Shown: piece after piece, positions 11,236 to 24,000 of the stretch
Position numbering within the stretch: the first letter of the stretch is position 1
Layout: each line of letters opens with the position of its first letter
DNA from: Lateolabrax maculatus
Taxonomy: Eukaryota > Chordata > Actinopteri > Acropomatiformes > Lateolabracidae
Direction of reading: 5' to 3'
DNA: 64,000 nt
NCBI GenBank assembly: GCA_031216445.1
Contig: CM062213.1
Location: 4,850,001-4,914,000, forward strand
Translations under genes and position numbers: made by a program
Notes under the pieces: model-generated
Told to the model about the DNA's origin: nothing
The model's input: the letters and a program-made list of their open reading frames with translations, nothing else
Databases searched by the model: none

Positions 11236-13733
11236 GTACGTACAGGGGGGGCGGGAGCTCGAGGAGGAGGAGAAGGCATGGTATGTGGATGGACAATGAG
11301 AGGACAGTGGAATAGATGAAAACATCACAGGTTTTAGTTAAGGCTGTATGGAAATTGCCAAAATACATCCATAAAAGTGTCAGTTGTGAAATAAAGTGAC
11401 CAGGTATGTGGTTCAACATGATTTAAATGTAATAATAGCAAAAAGCTGAATCTTTATTGTAAGAAAATGTAAGTTTTATGTCTTATGTGATTTGATCACA
11501 GGTGGACAACTCTTGAAGCAATACTCGTCAATTATTCAGACAACTGACACAAGGGTTTGATAATTGATTACTTGTTTATGTATGTTTATTAAGTGAAAAT
11601 TCAAAATATTTCACAATTACGATTTCTGAAATGTGAAGATTTGCTTGGTTGTCTCCATTTTAATTTAGCATATTAAAGAGGCACCCTACCACTTTACACA
11701 TTATGTTCAGTTTACCTTTAACAAGTACTCCATGACCTGTGAAAACATTGTTTAATGTCTGTGACCCTCAACTTGTTATTGTGAATGCTGAATACAGTTG
11801 GTTTGCTGAAACGTCACATCACCTTGGACAAAGTTTTGAAATCTGTACTCAAACTGTGGAATTAAACAGCCCGTACGGTCCTTTTCCCTGTTTGGTTGAG
11901 CACAGATGTGCCTTTTTTTCTGAGTATGGAGGTGAAATACAATAACAAGCAATCACTCAAGACACATTTGAAACACACTCTGAAGCCAGGTGTAAACAGC
12001 AGTCCCGTCTCCAGTGGATTAAGACACAATTTTAATTTATTTGGATACAAAATACCAGGCCGGAACAGGCCCCACGGCTGCTACTCCAGTATGTACTCCA
12101 AACTAAATTAAATTTGGCATCTTCGCACAGGCAACAGCCAGTGTAGCGTAAATGTAGCGCCACATTTGGCATTGATAAACACAGTTTGTACAGGCTGGTT
12201 AACAGGCCAGTTTTTCCACCTTCTCACAATTTTCTCTGAAACTAAACAACAGTCGTCATGTGACCGGCTGCACGCGACTCATTGCTGGTTTATTGTCTTT
12301 TTCTTATACTAGCTGTAGTTTTTTGTTAACTCCTTACTTTGCAGACCTCACATCATGACTCACATGCTCTTTTAGCTGGTGTGGACACCTTTAAAACAAA
12401 CAAACCCAAAGTCAGTGAGTACACAGGCAGTTTGCTCGCAGAGTTTTATTCAACAGCAGCCTGAGAACACGCCGGGTTCTGTTTAGTTTGGAGTATAACG
12501 CCAGACTGTGATTCTGCTTCCTGCGGCTCCGTTTGGAAGGAGAGAAAAGGAGAATATTTGTTGCGATGGAAAGAGTAGGAGGGGATGAAAGTGGAGACAA
12601 GGTAGCAGGATGTTACATGGAGAGAGGGAGTGGCTGGGAAGGGGTTTAAGTGGGCAAGTCTGAAAAGGATTGGACAGAGAGAGGGGAGAGAATCAAGGGA
12701 GGATTGTATTTAGTGAAGGAGGATAAGCTCAGAAAATGAAGAAGTAGGAGAAAGAGCACAAAGGAGGTGGAGAGAGAGTGGCAGAGAGAGCACTTTGGTG
12801 TGGTGAGGGGCTGCAGAATACAAGAGCTTCTTTGATTGGTGAGTAAGTGGTCTCTGGGTTTGACTACAACTGCCTGTATCTATGCGTCCAAAAATGTAAA
12901 ATAGTGCCATCTGGCTGTGAGCAGCAGAGGGTGGATGACTGAGCACCCTCCACTTCTGAACTGATTCTTAATGATATCATTAGTACTCGGTTGGTCATTT
13001 GTGTTTGTGAATTAGAGGGAGATTTTATTTGATCAATTTAAAATGTTTCGAAGCACGAGGTTGACATCAGTGCTGTTTTTCTGAGGAGGGGCTCTGCTAG
13101 TGGAGATTTTGAATAATACCACTTACTGCACTCATTTTTTGATACCTCATCTTGTGTGTTAGTAGGTCAGTAGGCATTGTAAGGAGGTTGACTCAGCCCT
13201 AAAGCTGTTTCTTCCGTGTGTTTTTAGAAGGTGGGACCAAAAGTTGTTTATTTGCCGTCTGTGATTGTGTGCCAGTCAAGACGGAGTGTGAAAATGAGAT
13301 AGCAGGAAGCAGGTGATAGCACTTCACAGGCCATGGTTCTAGGTGTAAACTGCCCACTCAGCAGTCTTAACTGAACTAAATGTCTCTGTAGCTGTAAGAA
13401 GTAGTTCAGGATACATAGATGTACTCTACAGTGCTGTAACTGTAATTTTAGTCAAAAACTAGATGTGAAAGTGTTGGAAAGTTCTTGGACTGAGGCAAGG
13501 TAAGGCTTTCTAAAAACTTGTGAACTACTCTCAACTTGGAAGTATGTAGACTGCTCAGGCAAAAGAGATTTTTCATTAAATTAGAAGTGCAAAGACAAAG
13601 ACAGAATAATTAGTAAAAAATAAAAAGTATTTTAGCAGTAAACGCAATTGTTTCTTAGACATTTATGGCGTTTTCAGCATCCTTCAACCAAAATGCTCCT
13701 AACACCGAGCCATGTGTGCCTTAAACCCTCCAG
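11236..13733 (+). other. magi1: intron 2 (2.5 kb)
   Basis: No exon, strong repeat or recognisable element is seen. A G/A-rich stretch at 12530-12800 gives spurious frames on the - strand. Confidence 0.75.
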
Positions 13734-13959
13734 GAGACTCTAGTGAATTAGACGAGATTCATCACTCGGTGCGCCCCTTCGCCCCCCGCCAGAGTGAACC
13801 GCCCTACGTTGGGACAACCCCCTCACCACCGGCCATCACGGAGAGCACACAGCAGACACACTCTCACCTGAGCCATCCTCCCCCGGAGGACCCGCTGGGA
13901 CCTCTGCCTGACAACTGGGAGATGGCCTACACCGAGAACGGAGAGGTCTACTTTATAGA
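13734..13959 (+). CDS. magi1: MAGI1 window exon 3: linker and first half of WW1
   Basis: A 226-nt exon with acceptor CCTCCAG and donor A|GTAAGT, phase 1 to phase 2. After a linker (DSSELDEIHHSVRPF, then a Pro/Ser/Thr-rich stretch) it encodes LGPLPDNWEMAYTENGEVYFI, the first two strands of WW1, with the signature Trp at visible residue 183. WW domains of MAGI proteins bind PPxY-type ligands. The Asp codon is split across the intron (GA|C), as expected. Confidence 0.96.
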
Positions 13960-14921
13960 GTAAGTAACTCGAGATGTTCATAGTGCAGTATGTCAGTGCT
14001 CACGTTCTGGTGAGTGCTGCTTTAGCTGGATTAAGTTGTTGTGTAAGCTTCATTTAAATGTCCTGAAAGTTATCTTGTGTGTTTTAGCAAGCATATGTAC
14101 ATATATATCTGTATATACGGTGTAATGTTGAACTCCCATTTTAATTTTAAAAAAGTTATGCAGACCAGAAAGTTCCAGTTTGTATTCAGACATACAGTAT
14201 TGTATAGAAACAAAGCAAATGTTCTCAAGCTTTCGTAGGATTACCTATTCAGTTTGTAGTTCCATGTTTAATTTCTTCACCATGTTACTCACATGCAGCT
14301 ACTATACTTACAGGTAAAGGTAAACTTGAATAAAAATGTGGGAAAATTAAGTTTGTATGATAGAAAGTTGGGGAGAAATTGAACAGAGGTAAACTGCATA
14401 CAGTGGCCTGGTCAGATTTTATAGCAGTGGCATTTTGCTTATTGTTATTCATTAGACGTAGATTATAATAGACAAAAAATACTCAGTGTAATGATTGAAG
14501 TCTGTAATAAGTAGAGTGGCCTTGTGAGATTCTGTTGTTCATTTCTAAAGACGCTTCAAGGAATAGTTCACGTTCAGTGCTTTACAGACTGCAGTTCAAG
14601 TAATTAAAGCCAATAGTGGAGGAGCTTTTCCTCTTACAAATCATACTGGACTTGTTTGTGTTTTCTTTGAGCTGTTAGTTTGTGAACAAAATTGTTATGA
14701 AGGCACTGATTGACAGACAAACCTCGGTCTCTCAACATCTCTTGACAAAAAAAGAGGTACAAGTGTTATTTGAATGGAACTGAATACCCTCGCCCTTTTG
14801 CTCATGATTAACTTTCTGTCAACATCTTTGACATACTTCTTGCTTTCTCCCAGATGTGAGGATTGAAGGATTTTTTTCCATCACCTCAAGGTAATTTTGT
14901 TTGTGTATATTTTCGGTTTAG
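13960..14921 (+). other. magi1: intron 3 (1.0 kb)
   Basis: AT-rich intron. Nothing beyond splice signals is recognised. Confidence 0.8.
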
Positions 14922-15004
14922 CCACAATACAAAGACCACCTCCTGGATAGACCCTCGGTGCCTGGACAAGCCTCAGAAACCCCTGGAAGAATGTGAAGAT
15001 GATG
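14922..15004 (+). CDS. magi1: MAGI1 window exon 4: second half of WW1
   Basis: An 83-nt exon with acceptor GGTTTAG and donor G|GTACGT. It encodes HNTKTTSWIDPRC, closing WW1 with its second Trp (visible residue 205) and the following Pro (208), the spacing expected for a canonical WW fold. LDKPQKPLEECEDD follows. Phase 2 in, phase 1 out. Short WW half-exons of this kind are typical of MAGI genes. Confidence 0.96.
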
Positions 15005-15965
15005 GTACGTCCATGTTTGAGCATGATTACCTATGAGATTATGTGTTTGTGTAAAATCATCTGTTTATATGTTCCTGTCAAACACAAACCTATTGTATGA
15101 CAGAATATTGCACAGAGCTTCAACCCTGCAAATATGATGCAGGTGACTTTGGTGTTCTTTCAGGCATTCCTTCACAGTTTTTTCCTTTTTGTTTTGTCAA
15201 GTTTTAAAAAAAAGGATTTCTCCCTGGCTGTGTCTTCATTGTTAAGAGGATTATTACAAACACACATCTGTTAATGCATAAATTAAAGATAACTAGTGTT
15301 AGATCCTCTTCACTTATGTAACTAAGCTTGTATTTGGATTCTAGTTTCCTAGCAGAGTTTTGGTAGATTTGACCAGAAACATGGGGTTAGAAAACACCTT
15401 CTTTCACTTCTTATTTCACAATTTTGAGTTGCTGTGAAAATCAAACGTTTAAACAAGAGTAGTGTTTCCCCCGGCGGCCCTTAGGTGTCAGTATTGAGTC
15501 ACAGAAAATGGTGAGCAGTCATTGGGTGGCACTGCTCTGCTATGCTCCCTTCTGCTGTTTGTCAGAACAAGATGCCCCACAGCTCAGAGATGTTTAGCAC
15601 AGATTTTCAACCACAAGTACATGCATACAGACGGAGAATTTATCTCATCTATTTCCTTTTGGTAAGGTGCAATACTACCCACAAAGTGAAATGGAATAAC
15701 AGTTGGCATGTCAGCTGAAATGACAACTTTAGGTTGGATAAAATTCTGCCTCAACTCTGCTGCCTCAAACCACACACACAAAGATCCAGTCATTTGGGGA
15801 AAACATTCCTTGTGATTTTTGTCATCATGGATTGAGGCTCTGGCTTTGATTAACTCTTGCCTCCCAGTGGCCAGATGTAGTTGACTGACTTCTTCCTCTC
15901 TGCCCCCCTCCTCTTTCCCACTACCAACGATCCTGTGCTGCTGTGTGGTCCATCCCGCTGAGTAG
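15005..15965 (+). other. magi1: intron 4 (1.0 kb)
   Basis: Apart from the 36-nt exon that ends it, no element is recognised. A 130-residue - strand frame at 15584-15976 lies antisense to the intron and exon and has no recognisable content. Confidence 0.75.
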
Positions 15966-16001
15966 AAGGGGTACATACAGAGGAGCTGGACAATGACCTA
16001 G
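15966..16001 (+). CDS. magi1: MAGI1 window exon 5: 36-nt microexon between WW1 and WW2
   Basis: After GAGTAG, 36 bases encode GVHTEELDNDL preceded by a split Glu codon, then donor G|GTAGGA. Phase 1 to phase 1, so it adds exactly 12 residues between ...EECEDD and ELPPGWEK. I recall mammalian MAGI1 carrying EGVHTEELDSEL at this point, so this is the conserved exon. It is too short to appear as an open frame of its own. The polypyrimidine tract is weak, which suggests regulated inclusion. Confidence 0.88.
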   Translation, partial: KGYIQRSWTMT

Positions 16002-17789
16002 GTAGGATATTCTCTCATCTTTTACACCCCTGTGCTGGTACACAAATATATAACCTACATCCACCATCCAAAACCACCAGCAGTGTCACCTTGGTTTTGC
16101 ACACGTGTGATTCAGTGCATCAGTCTCAGCTGAACTAAAAAAAAGTTAGAAATGGGTAAGTGAAGATAAAAGAGTCACAGCAGTTACTGTAATGGTGCTC
16201 ATCTACATAATCACATGCACAACACCACCACCAGTGGCTCATACAGAGACATTTGACAGTTGGTGAGAGATGAGTATGACAATGACTCTAATGATCTAGA
16301 AATGAGACATTATGTCACGCTGACAGAGATTTGACCTTTGCCTAGCCCGCCCTCAGCATGTAGCTTTGATTTTTAACAAGCACACACTGTATGTGATCAG
16401 AAAAACCGACCTTGAATACTGTCAACTTATCCACATGCCCCCGACCAACCACACACACACACAAAACACTCACACATCGACAGACCATCATTTCATACAT
16501 AAGAGACGAGGGCTGATCCGAGGAAAGATTGTTATAATGATGATTTCCTAATGGGTGTCTGTCTGAGCCAGACAGCAACAGGCCTCTTTTTTCCAGAGTC
16601 CCATCAGCACACTAACTAGCCTATCAGACACAGTAGCACCACCACTTGTGAAGGATAAATGGTGTCTGGAGACTGTGCCCGGCACCGTTATGAACACATA
16701 ATGAATGATGTCATTCCATTAGGGGAGATATCTGATTAATGGTTGTAGTAGCCCTTTATGATTAACTTGTTTTGACTTGAAGGTGCATTGAAATACAGGG
16801 ACAAAACTATGATGAATTCACACATTTCATATTATTCTCCCGTCCTAGAATTTGGTATAACACTGACTGCATATTGCTATCGTCAAGTAAAATATTGAAA
16901 ATTCCCTTCTTAACTTGATTTGTAACCAGTTTCAGTTCTGTAAAATGGGATTCGAAAGGTTTTCATTTGCCCCAGGGTCAGGGACTTATTCAGGATCCCT
17001 ATTTAAGTATCTGAATCCCTATATATTTTTTCATCATCTGCTAAAACGGCAGTAATCGATATTTTTTATATTAACATCGATTCAAATGACTAAATGTAAC
17101 GTAAAAGGGGTGATCCACAGAGAAATATCGCTCCACTTTTAGCCTCTTTCTAACTTTTATATTCCAGCAGCGGGCAGCTATTATCAGCAAACAACCACAA
17201 AAACAGGACAGAACATCACATGCAAAAAAGTGTAATGGCGAACAGAGCGTCTACAGGGCTTCAGGTCTTGTAAACGCCTCCCATTGTTAAGCATCTTAAG
17301 GAGCTGCCATGTTATAATCATCAGATCAGACGAGTCCCCTGTCCATAGGACAGCCCTCGACTGGATGAACATGTTCAATAATTATCGATCAGCACAATCC
17401 AATACAGGTGGGCAAAGAAATGCAATTAACTTCAGTCCTCTGAGGAGGAGCACACTTATGAATGCTGGCACACACATGCACAAAGTCTCACACATACACA
17501 CGCCGAGTGCCTCTCTGTAGTAGATGCTTACTCAAGAGAAATCAATCACAGCACTGTATCAAGTGAATGAGATGCAAACAGTTAAACATGTAATTCATCA
17601 CGCTTGACTCTCTCTTGAATTCATAATATTTTCCGGAAGGTGGGAAGTGGGACACAGGGTGAGAAGAAAACGCTGCTAAATGAGTGACAGATTTCTCTCT
17701 CTTTGTCTATCTCTTTGGCGTTTCCACTCACTGAAATGTATTCCATATTGTTAAGATGGTTGCAGCACCAAACATCCTTTTTCTCCGCT

Positions 17790-17840
<51 letters not shown>

Positions 17841-19205
17841 GAACAGGTGCTCCTCCAGGAGCGGAACTAGTGCAGTGTGAAATCAAGTGGGTGATTAAAA
17901 TTTTGCGCAAGGCGAGGCGGGACCGAATTCCATTTAACGTTCCAGTTCAAAACATCTGAAGGATAATTCACCATGCCCGCTCTGTGGGTTCACCCTGTAC
18001 GTCAAAACTAACGCTGTAACCTTGCACTCCGTTTTAGCCGCATGTGCTTTTTGTTTTAGCCGCATTTAGCAGATGTAGAAAATATGGAATAACGGTAACT
18101 ACAGTTGCTTACAAGCATCAAATTGACAACTGAATACAGATTTGTCTGTGGTTGCTCGAAAATCATGGCTACCTGGTCAATGACAAACCTGTAGTAGTGT
18201 GTCAACTTCATGCAAGTTAGACAATCTTAGACTATCTGTCTTTTTTTTTGTTTTTTTGTTTTGTTCTCTTTTTTTGCATCTGCTACTGACTCCACTCCAA
18301 CTGAGGGCCCTCCTCATTAGAAAGCAGAGGGAGACTCTCCAAGTTGGAAAATTGTAATTACCATCTACTCGCGCACAGGGCGAGGCTTAATTGGCTGAGG
18401 GTAATAATTTGTAAAACTGATACATCACAGGAGAGGACTATTGGACAATCTGTGTTTGTAGCCAATTAGAAGCCCCTGACATTATCTATGTGGAGTCCAG
18501 CCAATAATCAATGCTGTTGTAATCAGACTCTAGGACCGAATCAGATGGCTCTGCTGGAGATAATGGCATCACTCTCCTTGGCAAACGCCGTCGACACACA
18601 GCAGGATCGCACCATTGGGCGATTACATGCTGCTGAAGTGGGCTCAGTCATATTCACTCACTAATATTGCCATCAGACGAAATAGATGTGTGCTTCTTTG
18701 TTATAATCTTTAGACTGTTTGGTTTAGGATACAAAATGGTCCGACTCAAGCTTTTTCAAATCAAGCATTTTCTTTTGTAAAAGGGTTTTAAAGTCCAGAT
18801 TATTCCTCCTCCCTTCCCTCCCCCAGTTTCCCCTCCTCCCTACCTTTACCTGTCTTTCCCTCCTCTCCCCCTCTCTGACCCCTTCACCACTTCTTTCTTC
18901 TACCTCCTTTCATCTCTCCATCCGCCCATCCATCCTCTGCCCAATGGGGTCTTGCTCTGTTGTTATCTGATGTGTGGAAATGTCAGCAGTGTGAGGGGAC
19001 AAGGGGTGGGGGCGGGCCGCAGCCAGACAGCCTGTGTAGTTGTTCAGTCACTGTGCCCTGGAGACTGACTGACAGGCACACTGGAGAAGCAAAAGGTCTC
19101 TACTAGTTTTGCCTCTTATGGCTCAATACATGGCCTCCAGTAACGTCACAACCTTGAGTTTTCCTCGGCCTCACTCTCTTTTTTTCCTCTTTTTTTCCCC
19201 CTCAG
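16002..19205 (+). other. magi1: intron 5 (3.2 kb)
   Basis: Contains a (CA)n tract at 17792-17837, a T-rich run at 18240-18275, and a segment at 18300-18680 rich in homeodomain-type TAATT and CCAAT-type words that looks like a possible conserved non-coding element. The final 60 bases are a strong C/T tract before the exon 6 acceptor. Confidence 0.75.
17792..17837. repeat. (CA)n microsatellite
   Basis: About 23 uninterrupted CA units in intron 5. Confidence 0.97.
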
Positions 19206-19263
19206 AACTTCCACCAGGATGGGAGAAAATAGATGATCCAGTGTATGGGGTCTACTATGTTGA
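19206..19263 (+). CDS. magi1: MAGI1 window exon 6: first half of WW2
   Basis: A 58-nt exon after a long C/T tract ending CCCCCTCAG, with donor GA|GTAAGTG. It encodes LPPGWEKIDDPVYGVYYV with a split Glu at the start and a split Asp at the end. This is the N-terminal half of WW2, with the first signature Trp at visible residue 242. Phase 1 in, phase 2 out, matching exon 7. Confidence 0.96.
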
Positions 19264-19583
19264 GTAAGTGACGTACAGTATGTAAACGCACCCACACCAC
19301 ACAGGGACACTCAGATGCAGATGCACAGGCTGACACTGCACACAGGCATGCAGAATGAAAAAGAAATTGCCTTATTGCATTTTCCTCCATGCACATAAAT
19401 AGAAATGCTTTCACACATTTTCTAACAAAAGAAACTCTTGACCTTACTGTAAATAGGAGCTGCTCTAACATGTGTACAGTTATGCTGTAAGACATCACAG
19501 CCAAATTTCGCTTCAGCTATTTTGGTCTTTTGTGTTCTGGAAAATGTAGGCCATTTTGTTTGTGTCATTCTCATTTGGGAATA

Positions 19584-19644
<61 letters not shown>

Positions 19645-20258
19645 ATCCCATCTCATGTGAAGCCCCTGGTGCTCAGCATTAATACAAATATGTTTCATGC
19701 GTTTTTGATGTTGTTCAAAGCAGCACCTGGGGGCTCAGGGCTGTGGCATTTCAATTTTTTTCCCTCTTTGTCTCAGCCATTATTCAACGTTTCCTTCATT
19801 TGCCGTATAATGTGGCGCTTTCAGGTGTAATCATTCGAGGTTATTGGGAAACGTCCCAGGGCTGGTGCGTGATGTGGAAGATGTTTTTAGTTTCTGTCAA
19901 TTAAGCAATTATCAAAATGTGACTTATTTGATGTGAACTGTGGGCGTGATTGTGTTACGCGTGTCTCAGAGAGGGGTTCCTGTGTAAGTATGGATGGGTG
20001 CATTGGCACTGTGTATTAATCCAAGTTTATCACCATGTCTCCCCTCCCTCTCTTGACCCTATCTCTCTCTTCTATTTCCTCTCCTCCGTGCCTGTTTTCC
20101 CTCCCTGCTGCGCTCCACTTTCCTGCTGATATTTACTTCTTGTCCTGCATCCTGTTTTCTATTCCTATTTTCTATTATTCCTATTATTCATTCCTCCTGT
20201 CCCTCATTTCCTACTCCTCAACCTCCATCCACTCATCCCTCCTTCCACCGTCCCAAAG
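19264..20258 (+). other. magi1: intron 6 (1.0 kb)
   Basis: Holds a (GT)n tract at 19587-19643 and a ~220-base pyrimidine-rich stretch (20030-20258) leading to the exon 7 acceptor. Confidence 0.85.
19587..19643. repeat. (GT)n microsatellite
   Basis: About 28 GT units in intron 6. Confidence 0.97.
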
Positions 20259-20374
20259 TCATATCAACAGGAAGACCCAGTATGAGAATCCGGTGTTGGA
20301 GGCTAAGAGGCGCAGGCAGCTGGAACAGCAGCAGCCTCAGCAGCCTCAGCCCCAAAGCCAGCAGCCACCTGAAG
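20259..20374 (+). CDS. magi1: MAGI1 window exon 7: second half of WW2 and Gln/Pro-rich linker
   Basis: A 116-nt exon with acceptor TCCCAAAG and donor G|GTGAGC. It starts HINRKTQYENPVLEAKRRR, the end of WW2. The position of the second signature Trp is Tyr (visible residue 264), as in other MAGI WW2 domains. A Gln/Pro-rich stretch (LEQQQPQQPQPQSQQPPE) follows, corresponding to the polyglutamine-containing linker of mammalian MAGI1 but broken up by Pro and shorter. Phase 2 to phase 1. Confidence 0.95.
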
Positions 20375-21656
20375 GTGAGCGCTACATCCGAGGTTCGTTC
20401 ACAAGCCCCCACCAAGGGCGTCATTTCCTTTCTTTCTATTCATGTGAGTGACTGAGTGTCTGCATATGTCTCCGTATGTGTGTGTGAGATTGTGTCTTTA
20501 TAGCAATACTTGCTACAGTACTTGATGTTGCCTGCTACTGCCTTATGATTTGCTAAGTGCCCTTCCATAAAGGCATAACTATTATTTGCGGCTGTACCAT
20601 GCAGCCTTTTTGAAGTTAATTTCTGTTTTCAGTGTCCCTCCTGGATATTTTGGATCTTGTTTGTGGTAATAACGTCAAAGCTTTTTTTGTTAGGTGAAGA
20701 AAGGTGAGTTTGTCTTCAGCTGAAAATCATCTGCCCACTACACAGAGTCTCTTTCCTAATGTGTGTCACCTGATAAAGTGCGACCAGTTATAACAGTGAT
20801 GATTTAGATCGCACAGCTGCCAAAACTCAACTGATATGTAACCTTAGGCTGCTCTTGCTTCCTGTCTTGAACCGTATGCATTCACAGGACGCCGCGCAGA
20901 GAGATTAATTGTAAATGCAGGCCAGCCAACATGGGAACGCTGCTATCGCGCTCCACCTTCTGCTCATTCAGCAGAAATCGTTCGTATCCACTCGATTACC
21001 TGCTGACTACCCCCCCCCACCCCCACCCCGTCTGAAAGCTCAATCTCTCTTCAAAAAAGCTCAATACCTTCAAGCAGAGTTTTTACCCATTTTTTTCCAC
21101 CTCTGCATTGATTCTGTCTCACTGTTAAGAATATTAATGAAGGCTGTAGTCTGGTTGGTGCCGTGATGCCGTAACAAGGTGATTAATCAAAGATGGGAGC
21201 CGTTGTGAACAAATGGGTCACTCTCTTTTCGCACACCTCCATTTTTATTCAATAACGAGATGTGAAAGAGTGTTAAAAGCCTCATGAAATTTGTGCGACC
21301 TGTTAAACCCGAGTTTACATGTGATCGCGCTGTTGTTCAGTGGGGAGATGTGAAACTGTAATGTGGATTTCACATAATGTCTTGGTAGTGAGGGTTTTCC
21401 ACTTCCATACACTTGTTGCTCTGTGGGGAGGTTTTGACATCATACCAGGAAACGTCTCATTTTCACAGAGAATTTTCAGACCCATTCCTTCACAAGTTCC
21501 TCCTGCTTCATAGAAAGCCAAATGGCCTTTTCCCAAACACTCGGCACAGTAGGCCATGTTGTCCCAGAGCCCATGGCCCCGGTTTCTTCCACAAGTAGGG
21601 CAGCTGTGCACCTGTCTAAACCCCATCTAGAGAACATGTGCCTCTTGCTGTTGCAG
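20375..21656 (+). other. magi1: intron 7 (1.3 kb)
   Basis: A C-rich run lies at 21008-21030. No additional exon is recognised. Confidence 0.8.
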
Positions 21657-21776
21657 AATGGATCGAGGACTCGGCGTTGGCAGGGGCTCCACTGGCCAGC
21701 TATGCTGCTAACCACCAGGAGACCTACAGGGACCCTCAGACTGCACCCCCAGTGCCCAACGCAATGGGACAAAAAC
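21657..21776 (+). CDS. magi1: MAGI1 window exon 8: linker between WW2 and PDZ1
   Basis: A 120-nt exon with acceptor TGTTGCAG and donor C|GTAAGT, phase 1 to phase 1. The encoded linker begins EWIEDSAL (mammalian MAGI1 has EWTEDHSAL) and continues ANHQETYRDPQTAPPVP before NAMGQK. Only the first residues are alignable by eye; the rest is divergent, low-complexity linker. Confidence 0.92.
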
Positions 21777-22792
21777 GTAAGTTCCCATTAAAGTCTGAAA
21801 CTTCATAAAAACAGGATTACTCATAACCTTTGTGTATCTAGGCTGTGTTACCCAGAGCGACTTATTATGAGTTAAACCAAATTCAGCTCTTACAGTGCAG
21901 TGGGTTTTCCTGAGCTGGTGCCTCAGGTCATGTTTGAGTTTTCATGATGGAGGACCAGTTATGATTTGAAACTATAGAGCTGCTCTCTGTACAAGTTTTA
22001 TCATAAATTCTTCATAAGTAAAATAAAATTCAACTCATCTCGTATGTACAATAGACTACGTTTTTCCAAGAGAGCACTCGAGGCAGTGTTTGTATTTTCA
22101 TCCAAGTCCAGTTTTATTTTATATATGTGCTCCCTCGGCGTTGACTGTGGCCACATGTTGCTCCTCGTGGAACCTCTGTAATGTTGTTCCATTTTATGGA
22201 TCAAATAATAGCCTGATTTCACCCATCATTTAGCGACACACACACACCTACAGACACAGTGTCTAGCCGTTACTGTGTGTTTCCTTCTCCTGGTTGCCAG
22301 CTCCTTTTATACCAGCCTCCCACTAGCAGCTTGTCTAATTAGCACAGCCATGACAGAGAATTAACTGCCTCACCCTGTCTCTCCCTCTTACTCTCCCTTG
22401 CACTCTGTCGGCAGTCTTTTCCTTTTCCCTCATCGATCTCTGTATTTTATGGCCCACATTTGCCGTCTCGCTGGCTTTTGTCTCGTCTCCCGCCACTCTC
22501 TGCTTTGGTTCAATTGTTGGATCCGTCCATCATTCTGTATTTCTACCTCACTCCCTGTCCCTCACCCCTTCCACCTTCTCTGACATCGCTATTCTGTGCT
22601 GTCCTAGGCCTTGACATTCCTCCAGAGAAAGGCATCATTTGAAATCTCTTTATCTAACTCCCTACTTTCATGTTTCTCCTGCTTCCTGGTCTGTTCTTAC
22701 ATCTCTGCATCCCTTGTGGATAAAGCCGCCATCCATGTTCACAGTTTTGTTACATCTCTCCTGTTTCTGAAAAAATGCTATTCAAAGGCATT

Positions 22793-22793
<1 letters not shown>

Positions 22794-22828
<35 letters not shown>
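22794..22828. repeat. (CA)n microsatellite
   Basis: About 17 CA units in intron 8. Confidence 0.95.
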
Positions 22829-22832
<4 letters not shown>

Positions 22833-23942
22833 AAATGCCACAAACACAAGGACACCAGCTGACTCCAAGGGTAATGCATTTTTCATTGAATGCATAAGCT
22901 GTATACTAACTTAACCTAATGTGGTACTGCAGGTCACCAAGCACACATTCTTCTGTGGTTCATTCTCCTTATTGTACACTCTCTCCATTTCCTTCTCTCT
23001 GTTTGCTTTCATTCTTTCTTTCACCTCTGCCAACATCTCCTTATTCATTTGTGTGAAGTAATTTGTGTGAAATCATTTTCTCTAGTATTCAGCTTACATT
23101 ATGTCTATTAATAAACGGTAGAGCTCAGCCTGTCCCTGTATTCAGCTTTTGTTCCCCATTCCTCCCATTATCTACAATGAAGACGGTGGATGAATACCTC
23201 ACTCGTTTTTTGATTTAGACTGATTCCATCTCGTATCTTTCTTCATTTTAGCCTTAATGCCAGACAATGAGTTAGAGAAAACAAGAAGAAAAAGGATGAC
23301 TGAGTAATTGGGTTTAGAGTGCAGTGTTTGAGCCGTTCTCATGACTTAAGACCATTGTGAAATGTGTTTCTGTGTTAATTCAACCATTACATCCGGCACT
23401 GAACGATAGATATGTCTTGTCTTGTCCCTCTCATAGAAATGCTTTTGTCATGTGACCTTCATGAATTAAGGATGTCACTGGCATTTGATTTCATTACTCA
23501 AAAATCTGCCTTTCTTGTTACATCTTTTAAACCAAAACTACCATCACTTCACTACAGTGAAAAATTCACTGTAGTCAAGAAGCTGAAGTAGTAAAATTTG
23601 ATTTGGACCATGTGAAATATCTTATTTTGTCCCGTGTCCAGTTTTTTTTATGGTGTTTTGAACAATGCCTTTGACTTTTTAAGTACCTGTAATCAATATA
23701 GGCTTAGTCAGCACACATACAGTGTCAGTATAAGATCCTTTTACAGGCATCATATACAGCAGTTTTGTTTCCAGTTAAGAAGCACCAGGAGTGCGGTTTG
23801 GACTGATTGGGATTCTACACCGGGGATTACCCCCATTTTCTACCACATGTAACCTCACTTGTCTTTCTGATTCCCTTTTAACCTAATTAATCTGTTTATT
23901 TTAATCAGCCTGTTATGATTTGTGTCGTGTCATTGGACCAGA

Positions 23943-23961
23943 ACACACACACACACACACA

Positions 23962-23998
<37 letters not shown>
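23943..23998. repeat. (CA)n microsatellite
   Basis: About 28 CA units with one CT interruption, in intron 8. Confidence 0.95.

Positions 23999-24000
<2 letters not shown>

Noticed and set aside
15584..15976. 130-residue - strand frame overlapping the 36-nt exon
   Set aside because: Antisense; no motif, and the + strand microexon explains the conserved content.
20035..20451. 138-residue + strand frame across exon 7
   Set aside because: Only 20259-20374 is supported; the upstream Ser/Leu/Pro-rich part is the translated polypyrimidine tract of the intron.
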